DNA of 64,000 nt, taken from the NCBI RefSeq assembly GCF_026410505.1, contig NZ_JAPMIU010000010.1, positions 1-64,000 on the forward strand, in the 5' to 3' direction. The position numbers were made by a program, and so were the translations under genes. This DNA is from Frateuria hangzhouensis (GTDB lineage: Bacteria > Pseudomonadota > Gammaproteobacteria > Xanthomonadales > Rhodanobacteraceae). Under the pieces are notes generated by a model, which saw only the letters and a program-made list of their open reading frames with translations, was not told the DNA's origin and made no database searches. Positions 8,373-17,116 of this stretch are shown here, one piece after another (the stretch's first letter is position 1; every line of letters starts with the position of its first letter).

Positions 8373-9742
8373 AGATTGTCGTCCGGGCGGGCGAGCGCCT
8401 CGACGAAACGGCGCGGTGCGTTCTCGAAGCCACCATTGGACATGAACACCACGTGGTCACCGGGCTGGGCCTGCGCGCGCAGCGCTTCGATCAGCGCATC
8501 CACACCCGGCACGGTGCGTCCGCGCCCCTGCAATGCGCCGGTGACGCGGGCGGCGTCCCAGGGCAGTTCCGGACGATGCAGGAACACTACGGAGTCGGCA
8601 TCGGCCAGCGATGGCGCCAACCCCGCCGCATGCGCACCCAGGCGCATCGAGTTCGAGCGCGGCTCCAGCGCGACCAGGATGCGCGCCTTGCCGACCCTGG
8701 CACGCAGGCCTGCCAGCGTGGTGGCGATGGCCGTTGGATGATGGGCGAAGTCGTCGTAGACGCGCACGCCGGCCTCCTCGCCCACCAGCTCCATGCGTCG
8801 CTTGACGCTGTGGAAATCGGCGAAGGCCGGCAGCAGCGCGCGCGGCTCGGCGCCGCCGGCCGCGGCCGCGGCCAGCGCGGCCAGCGCGTTGAGCACGCTG
8901 TGGTTGCCCAGCAGCGACCAGCGCACGTCGCCGATCGTCTCGCCCCGGTATGCCACCGCGAACGCCGAACCGTCGGCCTCGATCAACCGCGCCTGCCAGT
9001 CCCCCTCGCCGATGCCGAAGGTTTCCACCGGCGTCCAGCAGCCCATCGCCAGTACTTCGGCGAGGTTGGCGTCGTGCGCGTTGACGATCAGCCGGCCGTT
9101 GCCGGGCACGATGCGTACCAGATGGTGGAACTGGCGCTGGATCGCGGCCAGGTCCGGGAAGATGTCCGCGTGGTCGTACTCGAGGTTGTTGAGGATGGCG
9201 ACGCGCGGACGGTAATGCACGAACTTCGAACGCTTGTCGAAGAACGCGGTGTCGTACTCGTCCGCCTCGATGGCGAACGGCGCCGTGCGCTCGCCCAGCC
9301 GCGCGGAGACGCCGAAGTTGCCCGGCACGCCGCCGATCAGGAAGCCCGGCGCCATCCCGGCACTGTCCAGCAGGTGCGCCAGCAGGCTGGTGGTGGTGGT
9401 CTTGCCGTGCGTGCCGGCCACCGCCAGCACGTCGCGCCCGGCCAGCACCGTCTCGCCCAGCCACTGCGGTCCGGAGACGTAGCGCAGGCGGTGGTCGAGC
9501 ATGTGTTCGACCGCCGGATTGCCGCGGGTCATCGCGTTGCCGACCACCACCAGGTCCGGTGCCGGCTGCAGGTGTCCGGCCGTATAGCCGTCCATCAGAC
9601 GGATGCCGAGCGCCTCGAGCTGGGTGCTCATCGGCGGGTAGACGCTGGCGTCGGAGCCTTCGACGGCGAGGCCGAGCTCGCGCGCGAGCGCGGCGACGCC
9701 GCCCATGAAGGTGCCGCAGATGCCGAGGATGTGCAGGCGCAT
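8369..9742 (-). CDS. mpl: UDP-N-acetylmuramate:tripeptide ligase (murein recycling)
   Basis: A 457-residue Mur ligase that joins the recycled tripeptide L-Ala-gamma-D-Glu-meso-Dap to UDP-MurNAc, in the cytoplasm, returning cell-wall peptides to synthesis. The start MRLHILGICGTFMGGVA is the Mpl version of the N-terminal nucleotide-binding motif. The ATP loop is GTHGKTTT (110-117), and EADEYDTAFFDKRSKFVHY and YDDFAHHPTAI are characteristic of the subfamily. The ATG at 9742 is chosen because the Mpl N-terminus begins there; upstream sequence is a repeat. The last codons and the stop fall in a palindromic repeat remnant. The 193-base gap to adk holds a larger repeat. Confidence 0.95.
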   Translation of the reverse strand: MRLHILGICGTFMGGVAALARELGLAVEGSDASVYPPMSTQLEALGIRLMDGYTAGHLQPAPDLVVVGNAMTRGNPAVEHMLDHRLRYVSGPQWLGETVLAGRDVLAVAGTHGKTTTTSLLAHLLDSAGMAPGFLIGGVPGNFGVSARLGERTAPFAIEADEYDTAFFDKRSKFVHYRPRVAILNNLEYDHADIFPDLAAIQRQFHHLVRIVPGNGRLIVNAHDANLAEVLAMGCWTPVETFGIGEGDWQARLIEADGSAFAVAYRGETIGDVRWSLLGNHSVLNALAALAAAAAGGAEPRALLPAFADFHSVKRRMELVGEEAGVRVYDDFAHHPTAIATTLAGLRARVGKARILVALEPRSNSMRLGAHAAGLAPSLADADSVVFLHRPELPWDAARVTGALQGRGRTVPGVDALIEALRAQAQPGDHVVFMSNGGFENAPRRFVEALARPDDNL

Positions 9743-9754
9743 GTGTTTGGAGAC

Positions 9755-9922
9755 CCTCCCTCTCGCCGGTTGGGGCTCCCCTCTCCCGCCGGGAGAGGGG
9801 CTGGGGGTGAGGGTACGGGGCTTGCGGGGAGGTGGGGCTTTCGATGAATCGGCGGCCACTCGCTGCGCCCGGCCCCTCACCTCAACCCTCTCCCCCGTGT
9901 TTGACCATAAATGGGGAGAGGA
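9755..9922. repeat. inverted pair of CCCTCTCCC-type repeats between adk and mpl
   Basis: The left part contains CCCCTCTCCCGCCGGGAGAG followed by GGGGCTGGGGGTGAGGG; the right part contains CCCCTCACC and CAACCCTCTCCCCC, its reverse complement. So two copies of one palindromic unit face each other across about 60 bases. Related units lie at 14771, 44434 and 61475. On the mRNA this would fold into a long hairpin between adk and mpl, both on the minus strand, which could uncouple their expression. Confidence 0.65.
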
Positions 9923-9935
9923 GGCGGAGTGCGTG

Positions 9936-10520
9936 TCAGCCGTTGGCGGCGGCGGACTCGCTCTCCAGCGCGCGCTTGATGCGCGCGGTGACTTCATCCA
10001 GCTCGCCGACGCCGTCGACCACCTGCAGCTTGCCGCGCTTGGCGTAGAAGTCCGCCACCGGCGCGGTCTGCTCGGCGTAGATGCCCAGGCGCCGGCGCAC
10101 CGTATCGGGGTTGTCGTCGGCGCGGTTCTCGGCCTGGAAGCGGATCTGACAGCGGCCGATGATTGCCTCGCTGGGCACTTCCAGCTTGACCACCGCATCC
10201 AGCGGCTGGCCGATGCGGGCCAGCAGGTGGTCCAGCGCGTCGGCCTGGGCCAGGTTGCGCGGGTAGCCGTCGAGGATGAAGCCGTTGCGAGCGTCGTCCT
10301 GCGCCAGTCGCTCTTCCAGCATGCCGAGCAGGATGTCGTCGGAGACCAGTTGGCCAGCGTCCATCACTGCCTTGGCCTTGATACCGAGCGGCGTGCCAGC
10401 GGCAACCGCGGCGCGCAGCATGTCGCCAGTGGAGATGTGCGGTACGTTGAGGTCGGCCTTCAGCCGCGCCGCCTGCGTGCCTTTGCCCGAACCGGGCGCA
10501 CCGAGTAGGACGAGTCGCAT
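9936..10520 (-). CDS. adk: adenylate kinase, short-LID form
   Basis: A 194-residue adenylate kinase catalysing 2 ADP to ATP and AMP. The P-loop GAPGSGKGT is at residues 7-15, the AMP site motifs HISTGDMLRAAV and GFILDGYPRN are present. The LID between the core strands (around ENRADDNPDTVRRRL) is the short form, without the extra 27 residues and zinc-site cysteines of the long enzymes. Start at 10520 places the P-loop at the usual distance from the N-terminus; the frame continues 30 bases upstream without similarity. It diverges from pfp, and both affect the adenylate and pyrophosphate balance. Confidence 0.95.
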   Translation of the reverse strand: MRLVLLGAPGSGKGTQAARLKADLNVPHISTGDMLRAAVAAGTPLGIKAKAVMDAGQLVSDDILLGMLEERLAQDDARNGFILDGYPRNLAQADALDHLLARIGQPLDAVVKLEVPSEAIIGRCQIRFQAENRADDNPDTVRRRLGIYAEQTAPVADFYAKRGKLQVVDGVGELDEVTARIKRALESESAAANG

Positions 10521-10669
10521 AATGCTCCGGGGCGTGAGGTCCGCGCGCACGCTGCGGCGGTTCGCCAGATTTCACCCAAGGGGTGTCAAATTAGCGTCTG
10601 GACCCGGCCCAGTCAAACGAGCGCGCCGCCCGATCGGCGCCAAGCCACTGTTCCACAAGGAGATCACGC

Positions 10670-11926
10670 ATGCCCTCCCACCCTGGCCGCCTGCTCTACG
10701 CACAGTCCGGTGGCGTCACCGCCGTGATCAATGCCACCGCCGCCGGCGTGATCGAAACGGCGCGGTCCAGGGGAGTGCCGGTCTATGCGGCGCGCAACGG
10801 CATCCTCGGCGTGTTGCGCGAGGACCTGATCGATACCGGCAAGGAACCCAAATCGGCCATCGCGGCGCTGCGCCATACGCCCGGCGGGGCCTTCGGTTCG
10901 TGCCGCTACAAGCTCAAGTCGCTGGAGGCCAACCGCGCCGAGTACGAGCGGCTGATCGACGTACTGCGCGCACATGACATCCGCTGGTTCCTCTACAACG
11001 GCGGCAACGATTCGGCCGACACCGCGCTGAAGATTTCGCAACTGGGCAAGGCGATGGACTACGACATCCGCTGCATCGGCGTGCCCAAGACGGTGGACAA
11101 CGACCTGGCGGTGACCGACTGCTGCCCGGGTTTCGGCTCGGTCGCCAAGTACACGGCGGTCTCGGTGCTGGAGGCCAGCCTGGACGTGGCCTCGATGGCC
11201 GATACCTCGACCAAGGTGTTCATCCTGGAGGTGATGGGTCGCCATGCCGGCTGGATCGCCGCCGCCGCGGGCCTGGCCGGGGATGGCGCGGATGCGCCGC
11301 CGCACCTGATCCTGTTTCCCGAGAACGTGTTCGACGAGGCTGCTTTCCTGGCCAAGGTCAAGGCCACGGTCGAGCGCGTGGGCTGGTGCACGGTGGTCGC
11401 CTCCGAGGGTGTGCGCGACGCGGCCGGGCGCTTCCTGGCCGAGGGCGGCACGCGCGATGCGTTCGGCCATGCGCAACTGGGCGGCGTGGCCTCGGTGCTG
11501 GCGCAACGGGTCAAGGACAAGCTCCAGTACAAGGTGCACTGGGCGCTGCCCGATTATCTGCAGCGCTCGGCACGGCATCTGGCCTCGGCCACCGATGCGC
11601 TGCAGGCCTATGCGGTCGGCCGCGCGGCGGTGGAGTTCGCGCTGGGCGGAATGAACGCGGTGATGCCGGTGATCGTGCGCACCTCCGAGACGCCCTATCG
11701 CTGGAAGATCGAGCCGGCGGAACTGAAGAAGATCGCCAACCGCGAGAAGAAGCTGCCCAAGGGCTTCATCCGGCGGGACGGTTTCGGCATCACCGCGGCC
11801 GCGCGGCGCTACCTGTCGCCGCTGATCCGCGGCGAGGCGCCGCCACCCTACGGCAAGGACGGTCTGCCGGCGTACGCCGTCCTGCGCAACGCGGGGGTAA
11901 CCAGGCGGCTGCCTGCCTTCCCGTGA
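10670..11926 (+). CDS. pfp: pyrophosphate-dependent 6-phosphofructokinase
   Basis: A 418-residue PFK-superfamily enzyme that reversibly phosphorylates fructose-6-phosphate using pyrophosphate rather than ATP. Motifs: QSGGVTAVINATAAGV at the N-terminus; GGNDS (111-115), where the Asp after the third position is the mark of PPi rather than ATP use; PKTVDND (139-145) with the PPi-specific Lys140; and MGRHAGW for the sugar phosphate. The third residue of GGNDS is Asn where many PFPs have Asp; I recall the same in Xanthomonas enzymes, from memory only. SD: AAGGAG about 8 bases before the ATG. No ATP-PFK is seen in the window. Confidence 0.93.
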   Translation: MPSHPGRLLYAQSGGVTAVINATAAGVIETARSRGVPVYAARNGILGVLREDLIDTGKEPKSAIAALRHTPGGAFGSCRYKLKSLEANRAEYERLIDVLRAHDIRWFLYNGGNDSADTALKISQLGKAMDYDIRCIGVPKTVDNDLAVTDCCPGFGSVAKYTAVSVLEASLDVASMADTSTKVFILEVMGRHAGWIAAAAGLAGDGADAPPHLILFPENVFDEAAFLAKVKATVERVGWCTVVASEGVRDAAGRFLAEGGTRDAFGHAQLGGVASVLAQRVKDKLQYKVHWALPDYLQRSARHLASATDALQAYAVGRAAVEFALGGMNAVMPVIVRTSETPYRWKIEPAELKKIANREKKLPKGFIRRDGFGITAAARRYLSPLIRGEAPPPYGKDGLPAYAVLRNAGVTRRLPAFP

Positions 11927-12056
11927 GCCTGCGGGCGCCGGTTTCTTTGCTGAGCATCACGTGAAGGCCGCGTGCAGGCGGCTACCATGTATTCAGTTGC
12001 GGCTTCCTAGGCTGCGAATCACCCGGATCCCTGCGACCGGCCAAGGGAGAAACACG

Positions 12057-12377
12057 ATGAAGATCCTGCTGAGCGCGCTGCTTGCCCTACCCCTGCTGGC
12101 CGCCAGCGGCGCCGCGCTGGCCGACCACGACCATGGTCGCGGCCACGGCCACGGTCACGACAAGCATCACGGCCACGACCAGGGCTGGCATGGCCATCGC
12201 CACCACCATTGGGAGCGCGGCCATCGCTACGATGGCCGCGTCGTGATCGTGCACGACTACGAGCGCGTCCGTCTGCGTCCGCCGCCGCGCGGCTACCACT
12301 GGGTGCGTGACGACAACAACGACTACGTGCTGGTCGCCATCGCCACCGGCATCATCCTGGACTACGTGCTCAACTGA
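12057..12377 (+). CDS. His-rich RcnB-like exported protein
   Basis: A 106-residue periplasmic protein of the RcnB family (PF11776). A cleavable signal peptide ends near ALADHDH. A histidine- and glycine-rich stretch (residues 24-55) could bind Ni, Co, Cu or Zn ions. The C-terminal half carries the RcnB core: the PPRGYHWVRDDNNDYVLVA segment and a hydrophobic ATGIILDYVL end. RcnB in E. coli helps nickel and cobalt homeostasis, but many family members have no known role. A good SD (AAGGGAGA) precedes the ATG. A terminator-like hairpin follows, so it appears to be its own transcription unit. Confidence 0.8.
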   Translation: MKILLSALLALPLLAASGAALADHDHGRGHGHGHDKHHGHDQGWHGHRHHHWERGHRYDGRVVIVHDYERVRLRPPPRGYHWVRDDNNDYVLVAIATGIILDYVLN

Positions 12378-12712
12378 GGCATGCGGTACGTCTCGCGGCC
12401 GGGGCGGTGACGCTTCGGCCGCGTGCTTTTCAATGCTTGGCTTGCGCGCCGCAGGTTGCGCCCCTGGCCCATCGTCCCATCCAGGCGACGGCCTCCCGCT
12501 CTGCCCCGCTCTTCCCTCGAGCTTCGCCGGAGGTGAGAACACTGGAGGCCGGGCGGGCAGCGCCCCTCGATGGCTCGGCGCTGCGGCGCACAACAATCAA
12601 TCACGTCTCCCCTGCCTATACTCGCCGAGGCCGCTATCGAAGCGGTCTTGGGGCGAGCTGCCCGTGAGGCAACCCGCCTGCCGCGGTATCCACTCACCTG
12701 GGGAGGCACCGA
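12378..12712. other. 335-base intergenic region upstream of hppA
   Basis: It holds a hairpin terminator for the RcnB-like gene near its start and, at 12617-12622, a TATACT that could be a -10 for hppA, with no good -35 partner. The middle (about 12460-12590) is GC-rich with no clear repeat or frame. The last 50 bases contain a weak SD region (GGGAGG) before the hppA ATG. I see no known riboswitch. Confidence 0.5.
12394..12430 (+). terminator. hairpin terminator after the RcnB-like gene
   Basis: CGCGGCCG and CGGCCGCG pair as an 8-base stem around a 14-base loop, followed by TGCTTTT. It begins 17 bases after the stop codon. Confidence 0.5.
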
Positions 12713-14755
12713 ATGCAGCAGCAGGACGGTATGTGGTTGTGGATCGCGCTGGGGTGCGCGGTCCTGGCGATACTCTACGGTTTGGTCTCGGTACGCTGGG
12801 TGCTCAGCCGTTCGGCGGGCAACGAGCGCATGCAGGCAATTGCCGCGGCCATCCAGGAAGGCGCGCGCGCCTACCTCAATCGCCAGTACGGCACCATCGC
12901 GCTGGCGGGCATCGTCCTGCTGGTTCTCATCGGCTTCTTCCTCAGCTGGTACACGGCGATCGGGTTCCTGATCGGCGCGGTGCTTTCCGGCGCCACCGGC
13001 TACATCGGCATGAACGTCTCGGTGCGCGCCAACGTGCGTACCGCCGAGGCTGCGCGCAGCGGCATGCGTGCGGCGATGGACGTGGCGTTCCGCGGTGGCG
13101 CGATCACCGGCATGCTGGTGGTCGGCCTGGCGCTGCTGGGCGTGACCGGCTACTGGCTGATCCTCAACAAGCTGGGCGTGCCCGACCCGCTGCACCCGCT
13201 GGTGGGCCTGGCCTTCGGCAGCTCGCTGATCTCGATCTTCGCGCGCCTGGGGGGCGGCATCTTCACCAAGGGTGCCGACGTCGGCGCCGACCTGGTCGGC
13301 AAGGTCGAGGCCGGCATTCCCGAGGACGACCCGCGCAATCCGGCGGTGATCGCCGACAACGTGGGCGACAACGTCGGCGACTGCGCCGGCATGGCCGCCG
13401 ACCTGTTCGAGACCTACGCGGTGACGGTGATCGCCACCATGCTGCTCGGCGGGCTGATGTTTACCAACGACCCGCACGCGGTGCTCTACCCGCTGGTGCT
13501 CGGCGGCGTCTCCATCATCGCCTCGATCATCGCCACCTTCTTCGTCAAGGTGCGCGAGGGCGGCTCGATCATGGGCGCGCTGTACAAGGGCGTGATTGTC
13601 TCGGCGGTGCTTTCCGCGGTCGGCTTCTGGTTCGTCACCCGCGAGCTGCTGCCGCAGGGCCTGCCCACGGCCGACGGCGGCATCAGCAGCATGTCGATCT
13701 TCTGGTGCGCGTTGATCGGCCTGGTGCTGACCGGCCTGATCGTGTGGATCACCGAGTACTACACCGGCACGCAGTACAAGCCTGTGCGACACATCGCACA
13801 GGCCTCCACCACCGGCCACGGCACCAACATCATCGCGGGCCTTGGCGTGTCGATGAAATCCACCGCGTGGCCGGTGATCGTGGTCTGCGCCGCGATCTGG
13901 GGCGCGCACTACCTGGCCGGCCTCTACGGCATCGCCATCGCGGCCACCGCCATGCTGTCGATGGCCGGCATGATCGTGGCGCTGGACGCCTACGGCCCGA
14001 TCACCGACAACGCCGGCGGCATCGCCGAGATGGCCGACCTGCCGCCGGAAGTGCGCGGCATCACCGACCCGCTCGATGCGGTGGGCAACACCACCAAGGC
14101 GGTGACCAAGGGTTACGCGATCGGCTCGGCCGCGCTCGCGGCGCTGGTGCTGTTCGCCGACTACACGCACAACCTGGCGGTGAACAACGCCGGGCAGACC
14201 TTCGCCTTCGACCTGTCCGACCACATGGTGATCATCGGGCTGCTGATCGGCGGCCTGATCCCCTACCTGTTCAGCGCCATGGCGATGGAAGCGGTCGGTC
14301 GCGCCGCCGGCGCGGTGGTGGAGGAAGTGCGCCGCCAGTTCCGCGACATCCCCGGCATCATGCAGGGCACCGGCAAGCCGGACTACTCGCGCGCGGTGGA
14401 CATGCTCACCCGCTCGGCGATCCGCGAAATGATCGTGCCCTCGCTGTTGCCGGTCGCCGTGCCGATCGTGGTCGGCCTGGTGCTGGGGCCGAAAGCGTTG
14501 GGCGGCGTGCTGATCGGCACCATCGTCACCGGCCTGTTCGTGGCCATCTCGATGACCACCGGCGGCGGTGCCTGGGACAATGCCAAGAAGTACATCGAAG
14601 ACGGCAACCACGGCGGCAAGGGCTCGGAGGCGCACAAGGCGGCGGTCACCGGCGACACCGTGGGCGATCCGTACAAGGACACCGCCGGCCCCGCGGTCAA
14701 TCCGCTGATCAAGATCATCAATATCGTGGCGCTTTTGTTGATCCCGTTGTTGTAA
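12713..14755 (+). CDS. hppA: membrane-bound proton-pumping pyrophosphatase, K+-independent type
   Basis: A 680-residue H+-translocating pyrophosphatase that hydrolyses PPi and pumps protons across the inner membrane. About 16 hydrophobic helices are visible. The PPi/Mg site motif [13 protein letters not shown] (about residues 186-198) and [19 protein letters not shown] follow, and the second conserved acidic cluster is near the C-terminus ([15 protein letters not shown]). In GNTTKA the lysine is Lys462; K+-dependent enzymes have Ala there, so this is the K+-independent class. Length and start (MQQQDG then helix 1) are normal. Its neighbour two genes back is the PPi-phosphofructokinase, so both ends of a PPi economy lie here. 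Confidence 0.96.
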   Translation: MQQQDGMWLWIALGCAVLAILYGLVSVRWVLSRSAGNERMQAIAAAIQEGARAYLNRQYGTIALAGIVLLVLIGFFLSWYTAIGFLIGAVLSGATGYIGMNVSVRANVRTAEAARSGMRAAMDVAFRGGAITGMLVVGLALLGVTGYWLILNKLGVPDPLHPLVGLAFGSSLISIFARLGGGIFTKGADVGADLVGKVEAGIPEDDPRNPAVIADNVGDNVGDCAGMAADLFETYAVTVIATMLLGGLMFTNDPHAVLYPLVLGGVSIIASIIATFFVKVREGGSIMGALYKGVIVSAVLSAVGFWFVTRELLPQGLPTADGGISSMSIFWCALIGLVLTGLIVWITEYYTGTQYKPVRHIAQASTTGHGTNIIAGLGVSMKSTAWPVIVVCAAIWGAHYLAGLYGIAIAATAMLSMAGMIVALDAYGPITDNAGGIAEMADLPPEVRGITDPLDAVGNTTKAVTKGYAIGSAALAALVLFADYTHNLAVNNAGQTFAFDLSDHMVIIGLLIGGLIPYLFSAMAMEAVGRAAGAVVEEVRRQFRDIPGIMQGTGKPDYSRAVDMLTRSAIREMIVPSLLPVAVPIVVGLVLGPKALGGVLIGTIVTGLFVAISMTTGGGAWDNAKKYIEDGNHGGKGSEAHKAAVTGDTVGDPYKDTAGPAVNPLIKIINIVALLLIPLL

Positions 14756-14770
14756 CCGGCTCGGGACCAG

Positions 14771-14815
14771 CTCCCTCTCCCCTCCGGGCAGAGGTTTGGG
14801 TGAGGGGCTGCTCTT
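14771..14815. repeat. CCCTCTCCC-type repeat unit after hppA
   Basis: CTCCCTCTCCCCTCCGGGCA and GAGGTTTGGGTGAGGGGC resemble the unit seen twice between adk and mpl. The palindrome here is imperfect. It sits between the hppA stop and a separate intrinsic terminator. Confidence 0.5.
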
Positions 14816-14830
14816 GCGATTGACCACTAC

Positions 14831-14861
14831 CGAAGGCCCTTCACGGGCCTTCGCTTTTGTT
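14831..14861 (+). terminator. intrinsic terminator after hppA
   Basis: CGAAGGCCC and GGGCCTTCG form a 9-base stem with a 5-base loop, followed by CTTTTGTT. It separates hppA from the peptidase gene. Confidence 0.8.
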
Positions 14862-14952
14862 GGATGCAGGGAGCTGAGCGCGGTGACTTTCCCCACAAGC
14901 ACCGCTCCATTCCGACCGCCACACTCACCCGTTCCACAGGCGAAAAACCGAC

Positions 14953-17067
14953 ATGACCCACACCGCGCGTTGGCTCACTCTGGTCCTAGGCTTCACACTC
15001 GCAGGCATGACACACGCACAGACTTCCGCGCCAGCCGGCGCGCACACTCCCGACGACGCCTACCTCTGGCTCGAGGACATCGACGGCAACCGCGCGATGG
15101 ACTGGGTCAAGCAACAGGACGCGACCACCGTCGCCGGCTACGCCCAATCACCCGAATTCAAGCGCCTCGACGCGCGCCTGCTGGAAGTGCTCGACTCCGA
15201 CGCGCGCATCCCCTACGTCGATAAAATCGGCGAGCACTACTACAACTTTTGGCGCGACAAGGCCCACCCCAAGGGCTTGTGGCGGCGCACGACGCTGGCC
15301 GAATACCGCAAGGCGGAGCCGGCCTGGGAGACGGTGCTGGATCTGGACGCGCTGGCCGCGGCCGAGCACGAGAACTGGATCTGGCACGGCGCGCAATGCC
15401 TCAGGCCGGACTATCGCCGCTGCCTGCTGTCGCTCTCGCGAGGCGGCGCCGACGCCGAGGTGGTGCGCGAGTTCGACCTCGCCGACAAGACCTTTGTCCA
15501 GGGCGGCTTCGAGCTGCCCGAAGCCAAGAGCCAGGTCGCCTGGGCCGACCAGGACCATATCTTCGTCGGCACCGACTTCGGTCCGGGCTCGATGACCGAG
15601 TCGAGCTACCCGCGCATCGCCAAGCTGTGGACGCGCGGCACGCCGCTGGCCGAGGCGAAGACCATCTACGAAGGCAAGCCCGACGACCTGGCGGTCAGCG
15701 CCTATCGCGACCTCACGCCCGGCTACGAGCGCAGCTTCGTGCAGCGCGCGCTGGCCTTCTATGACAGCGAGAGCTACCTGCTGGACAAGGGCGGCAAGCT
15801 CGTGCGCATCGACGTGCCTACCGACGCCGAGACCAGCGTCGAGCGCGAATGGCTTCTGATCGAACCGCGCAGCGACTGGAGCGTCGGCGGCCACAGCTAC
15901 CAGGCCGGCTCACTGCTGGCCACGAACTTCGACGACTTCATGGCCGGCAAGCGCGACATCACCGTGCTGTTCGAGCCGACCGACACGACCGCGCTGGACG
16001 GCTATTCGTGGACCCGCCATCACCTGATCCTGAACGTGATGGACGACGTGGTGAACAAGCTCGAAGTGCTCACGCCGCAGCCGGGCGCGTGGCAGCGCGA
16101 GCCGCTGGGCGGCGCGCCGGCACTGTCGTCGATCGACGCCGGCGGCATCGATGCGGACGATAGCGACGAATATTTCCTCACCGTCACCGGCTTCCTGCAG
16201 CCGACCACGCTGTATTACGGCACGCTCGGCGACGGGGACGCCGAGGCGATCAAGCACAGCCCGAGCTTCTTCGACGCCTCGAAGTACCAGGTGAGCCAGC
16301 ACTTCGTGCATTCGAAGGACGGCACCCGCGTGCCGTATTTCGAGATCGCGCCGAAGAATCTGAAGCTCGACGGCAGCAACCCGACCCTGCAGTACGGCTA
16401 CGGTGGCTTCGAGATCTCGCTGCAGCCGAGCTACAGCGGCAGCATCGGCCGCGCCTGGCTGGAACACGGCGGCGTCTACGTGATCGCCAACATCCGCGGC
16501 GGCGGCGAGTACGGGCCGCGCTGGCACAAGGCCGCGCTCAAGGCTCAACGTCTGCGTGCCTACGAGGACTTCGCCGCAATCTCGCAGGATCTGATCAAGC
16601 GCAAGGTCACCTCGCCCGGCCATCTTGCCGCGATGGGCGGCAGCAACGGCGGCTTGCTGATGGGCAACATGCTCACGCTCTACCCGCAGCTCTACGGCGC
16701 CATCGTCAGCCAGGTGGCGCTGCTGGACATGAAGCGCTACACCCACCTGTCTGCCGGCGCCTCCTGGATCGCCGAGTACGGCGACCCGGACAAGCCGGCC
16801 GAGTGGGCCTGGATCCAGGCGTTCTCGCCCTACCAGAACGCGCGGCCGGGTCAGCATTACCCGCCGGTGCTGTTCACCACCTCCACCCGCGACGACCGCG
16901 TCGGCCCGGCGCACGCGCGCAAGATGGCGGCCAAGATGCAGGCGATGGGCTACGACGCGGATTTCTACGAGAACATCGAGGGCGGCCACGGGGGTGCGGC
17001 GGACAACAAGCAGTCGGCCTTCATGCACGCGCTCGAATACACCTGGTTGTGGCAGCACGTAAAATGA
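14953..17067 (+). CDS. prolyl oligopeptidase family serine peptidase (S9), exported
   Basis: A 704-residue S9 peptidase with an N-terminal signal peptide (cleavage near THAQ, residue 23), so it is probably periplasmic. The N-terminal two-thirds is a beta-propeller and the C-terminal third an alpha/beta hydrolase. The catalytic triad is Ser564 in GGSNGG, Asp647 in TSTRDDRVGP and His679 in EGGHGG. ANIRGGGEYGPRWH upstream of the nucleophile is the typical oxyanion region. Such enzymes cleave short peptides, usually after proline, but the substrate here is unknown. A terminator upstream separates it from hppA; P4H follows 49 bases downstream on the same strand. Confidence 0.9.
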   Translation: MTHTARWLTLVLGFTLAGMTHAQTSAPAGAHTPDDAYLWLEDIDGNRAMDWVKQQDATTVAGYAQSPEFKRLDARLLEVLDSDARIPYVDKIGEHYYNFWRDKAHPKGLWRRTTLAEYRKAEPAWETVLDLDALAAAEHENWIWHGAQCLRPDYRRCLLSLSRGGADAEVVREFDLADKTFVQGGFELPEAKSQVAWADQDHIFVGTDFGPGSMTESSYPRIAKLWTRGTPLAEAKTIYEGKPDDLAVSAYRDLTPGYERSFVQRALAFYDSESYLLDKGGKLVRIDVPTDAETSVEREWLLIEPRSDWSVGGHSYQAGSLLATNFDDFMAGKRDITVLFEPTDTTALDGYSWTRHHLILNVMDDVVNKLEVLTPQPGAWQREPLGGAPALSSIDAGGIDADDSDEYFLTVTGFLQPTTLYYGTLGDGDAEAIKHSPSFFDASKYQVSQHFVHSKDGTRVPYFEIAPKNLKLDGSNPTLQYGYGGFEISLQPSYSGSIGRAWLEHGGVYVIANIRGGGEYGPRWHKAALKAQRLRAYEDFAAISQDLIKRKVTSPGHLAAMGGSNGGLLMGNMLTLYPQLYGAIVSQVALLDMKRYTHLSAGASWIAEYGDPDKPAEWAWIQAFSPYQNARPGQHYPPVLFTTSTRDDRVGPAHARKMAAKMQAMGYDADFYENIEGGHGGAADNKQSAFMHALEYTWLWQHVK

Positions 17068-17116
17068 GATCCCCGGCGGCGGCCATCCGGCCGCCGCAGC
17101 CACCTGCATCCAACGC

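Noticed and set aside
12460..12700. A riboswitch or small gene in the long leader of hppA
   Set aside because: I found no conserved core of a known riboswitch class and no frame with a good SD.
12362..14902. A long minus-strand reading frame (846 residues) antisense to hppA
   Set aside because: It is rich in His, Asp, Arg and Gln with no domain, a typical shadow of a GC-rich gene, and hppA is certain on the other strand.
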